The notes beneath the pieces were generated by a model, which did not search any database, had not been told where the DNA came from, and was given only the letters and a program-made list of their open reading frames with translations. The translations under genes were made by a program, and so were the position numbers. From Lachnospiraceae bacterium (GTDB taxonomy: Bacteria; Bacillota_A; Clostridia; Lachnospirales; Lachnospiraceae), in contig JAILPG010000174.1 of the NCBI GenBank assembly GCA_024699595.1, positions 1 through 7,635 of the forward strand: 7,635 nucleotides of DNA. The letters run 5' to 3'. This document shows, piece by piece, positions 6,801-7,635 of this stretch; within the stretch, counting starts at the first letter, position 1, and every line of letters begins with the position of its first letter.

Positions 6801-7635
6801 CAACGCCCGGAGTCAGCCTGATCTCTCCTCCGCCTCATCATGATATATATTCCATTGAGGATCTGGCTCAGCTGATATATGATCTTAAGTGTGCCAACAA
6901 AAATGCGAGGATATCCGTAAAACTCGTATCCGAGGCAGGTGTCGGCACCGTGGCTGCAGGTGTTGCAAAGGCGGGAGCGGCAGTAGTACTCATTTCCGGT
7001 TACGACGGAGGTACGGGAGCTGCACCGTTATCATCAATACATAATGCGGGACTTCCGTGGGAGTTGGGCCTTGCGGAAACACATCAGACGCTTCTTGCAA
7101 ACGGACTGAGGAACAGGGTCGTTGTGGAAACCGACGGAAAGCTTATGTCCGGAAGGGATGTTGCCATAGCGGCAATGCTTGGAGCCGAGGAGTTCGGATT
7201 TGCAACTGCACCGCTTATCACACTCGGCTGCGTAATGATGCGCCAGTGCCAGTCGGATACCTGCCCCATGGGTGTTGCCACGCAGAATCCCAAGCTCAGG
7301 GGACGCTTTGCAGGAAAGCCCGAATATGTCGAAAACTTCATGCTCTTTATTGCGAGAGGACTGCGTGAGATCATGGCAGACCTCGGAATAAGAACAGTAA
7401 GGGAGCTTGTCGGCAGGAGCGATCTGTTAAAGATAAAGGATGATCTGTCCGAACAGGAGAAAAAGATAGATCTGTCGGGAATACTCCTTCACATCGACGG
7501 AGCCCCGATCTCACATGAAGAAAAGGATCTCTATGATTTCGGACTAAAGAATACCAGAGACGAAAGTGTTCTGTTAAGATCAAAGAAGGTACAGAATGCC
7601 ATTAAGACCGGTGAGAAGGCAGAGCTTTCACTGGA
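3869..7635 (+). CDS. gltB: Glutamate synthase large subunit (GltB), 3'-truncated
   Basis: Cytoplasmic iron-sulfur flavoenzyme that hydrolyses glutamine and passes the ammonia through a tunnel to 2-oxoglutarate, giving two glutamates. I translated the frame from the ATG at 3869 to the window edge: 1255 codons without a stop. GltB is usually about 1500 residues, so roughly 250 are missing, mainly the C-terminal beta-helix domain. Domain order: a 22-residue propeptide; nucleophile Cys23 in NCGIG, exposed after cleavage; the class-II glutaminase domain with RFSTNTLPSW (228-237), HNGEIN (248-253), SQSGSDS (287-293) and NGLRPSRY (367-374); a central domain; then the FMN/2-oxoglutarate barrel with GAMSYGSIS (875-883), SNSGEGGE (901-908), KPGEGGHLPG (956-965) and SGYDGGTGAAP (1043-1053). 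The [3Fe-4S] cysteines are C1121, C1127 and C1132 with C-x5-C-x4-C spacing. No key residue is missing. The variant HRAGKDAEGKTGDG near 52-65 looks like Clostridia-type GltB. gltD, if adjacent, would lie beyond the window. Confidence 0.96.
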   Translation, partial: MSDQFENIRENGLYDPSFEHDNCGIGAIVDIEGKKSHKLVDDALSIVERLEHRAGKDAEGKTGDGVGILTQVPHKFFAKIMKEKGTDLPPERRYGVGVFFFPQNDLDMRQARSMFEIIVRKAGLRFIAWRKVDSDPEVLGSRARECMPNIYHAFIERPEEVKEDLDFDRMLYIVRREFEQSSANSYVSSLSCRTIVYKGMFLVGQLRLFFKDLMDPDYESAIAMVHSRFSTNTLPSWMRAHPNRFIVHNGEINTIKGNADKMLAREETMHTDAFSDEDMTKVLPVISQSGSDSAMLDNVLEFLVMCGMPIALAATIMIPEPWAHNETLTQEERDFYQYYATMMEPWDGPASIVFSDGDVMGAILDRNGLRPSRYYVMDDGRLILSSEVGVLNLPEEHILKKERLHPGKLLLVDTRQKKLITDEEIKEKYAHGKPYGEWLDSRLVTLSSLRIPNKKVKGYEPEELKKLQKAFGYTWENYHDSILSMALNGTEAIGSMGVDTPIAALSGQYQPLFYYFKQLFAQVTNPPIDAQREEIVTSRTVYLGTNGNLLEEKPGNCHVLKINNPILTELDLLKIENINKEAFKVAKVSILFYKSTPMKRVLNHLFVEVDKAYKDGANILILSDRGVDENHVAIPSLLAVSAVHKHLVDTRKCTAMSIIVESGEPREVHHFATLLGYGASAVNPYLAHATIAQLVSDGLLDKDYYAAVKDYDDAILFGIVKIASKMGISTIRSYQGSKIFEAIGISEEVINDYFTGTVSRVGGITLDDIGKAVDKEHSRAFDPLGLKCDLELSALGRHKERSQGEHHRYNPQTIHMLQSATREGSYEKFKQYEAMVDGESTGYLRSLLDFAYPKEGIPLDEVESEEEIVKRFKTGAMSYGSISEEAHQTLAIAMNHLQGKSNSGEGGESDERIESAGTDNDRSSAIKQVASGRFGVTSRYLVSAKEIQIKMAQGAKPGEGGHLPGKKVYPWIAKTRHSTPGVSLISPPPHHDIYSIEDLAQLIYDLKCANKNARISVKLVSEAGVGTVAAGVAKAGAAVVLISGYDGGTGAAPLSSIHNAGLPWELGLAETHQTLLANGLRNRVVVETDGKLMSGRDVAIAAMLGAEEFGFATAPLITLGCVMMRQCQSDTCPMGVATQNPKLRGRFAGKPEYVENFMLFIARGLREIMADLGIRTVRELVGRSDLLKIKDDLSEQEKKIDLSGILLHIDGAPISHEEKDLYDFGLKNTRDESVLLRSKKVQNAIKTGEKAELSL

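Noticed and set aside
7057..7368. Plus-strand frame of 103 codons inside gltB.
   Set aside because: It is an out-of-frame shadow of the iron-sulfur/FMN region of gltB, whose own frame shows full family motifs there.
1..7635. CRISPR arrays, tRNA/rRNA genes, insertion sequences, attachment sites.
   Set aside because: No repeated spacer pattern, tRNA-like fold, transposase fragment or long terminal repeat was seen. The non-coding DNA is limited to gaps of 121 and 170 bases, both explained by leader structures.

Overview
The window is part of a nitrogen-assimilation gene cluster on the + strand. It has three protein-coding genes, two of them cut by the window edges, and almost no spare DNA. The organism is most likely a Lachnospiraceae-like member of the Clostridia. 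The reasons are moderate GC, many AGA/ATA/AAG codons, strong purine-rich ribosome-binding sites, a type III glutamine synthetase, an ammonium channel fused to a PII domain, and a bacterial-type ferredoxin/NAD(P)H-class GltB. This assignment is inferred from family knowledge, not from a search.

Layout: (1) 1-1819, type III glutamine synthetase (glnN), missing about its first 90-100 residues. (2) 1820-1940, a 121-base gap with a long intrinsic-terminator hairpin and, overlapping it, hairpins that look like an ANTAR-protein RNA target. (3) 1941-3698, ammonium channel Amt with a C-terminal PII (GlnB/GlnK-type) domain. (4) 3699-3868, a 170-base gap with a near-consensus sigma-70 promoter, a two-hairpin ANTAR-like leader, an overlapping terminator and a strong ribosome-binding site. 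(5) 3869-7635, glutamate synthase large subunit (gltB), open to the window end and missing about its last 250 residues.

The genes form one pathway. Amt brings in ammonium, its fused PII domain can gate the channel by sensing ATP/ADP and 2-oxoglutarate, glutamine synthetase fixes ammonium onto glutamate, and GltB transfers the glutamine amide to 2-oxoglutarate to regenerate glutamate. The small subunit GltD is not in the window.

The most interesting part is the non-coding DNA. Both gaps carry a hairpin with the same hexaloop AAUGGC (A at loop position 1, G at position 4) closed by C-G and overlapping the 5' arm of an intrinsic terminator. Each is preceded by another possible A1/G4 hexaloop hairpin: strong before gltB (loop AAAGGA, perfect 5-bp stem) and weak before amt (loop AAAGAU). 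This is the architecture of RNA targets of ANTAR-domain antitermination regulators. It suggests that amt and gltB are switched on together by a regulator encoded elsewhere. This was read by eye and was not tested by folding or covariance.
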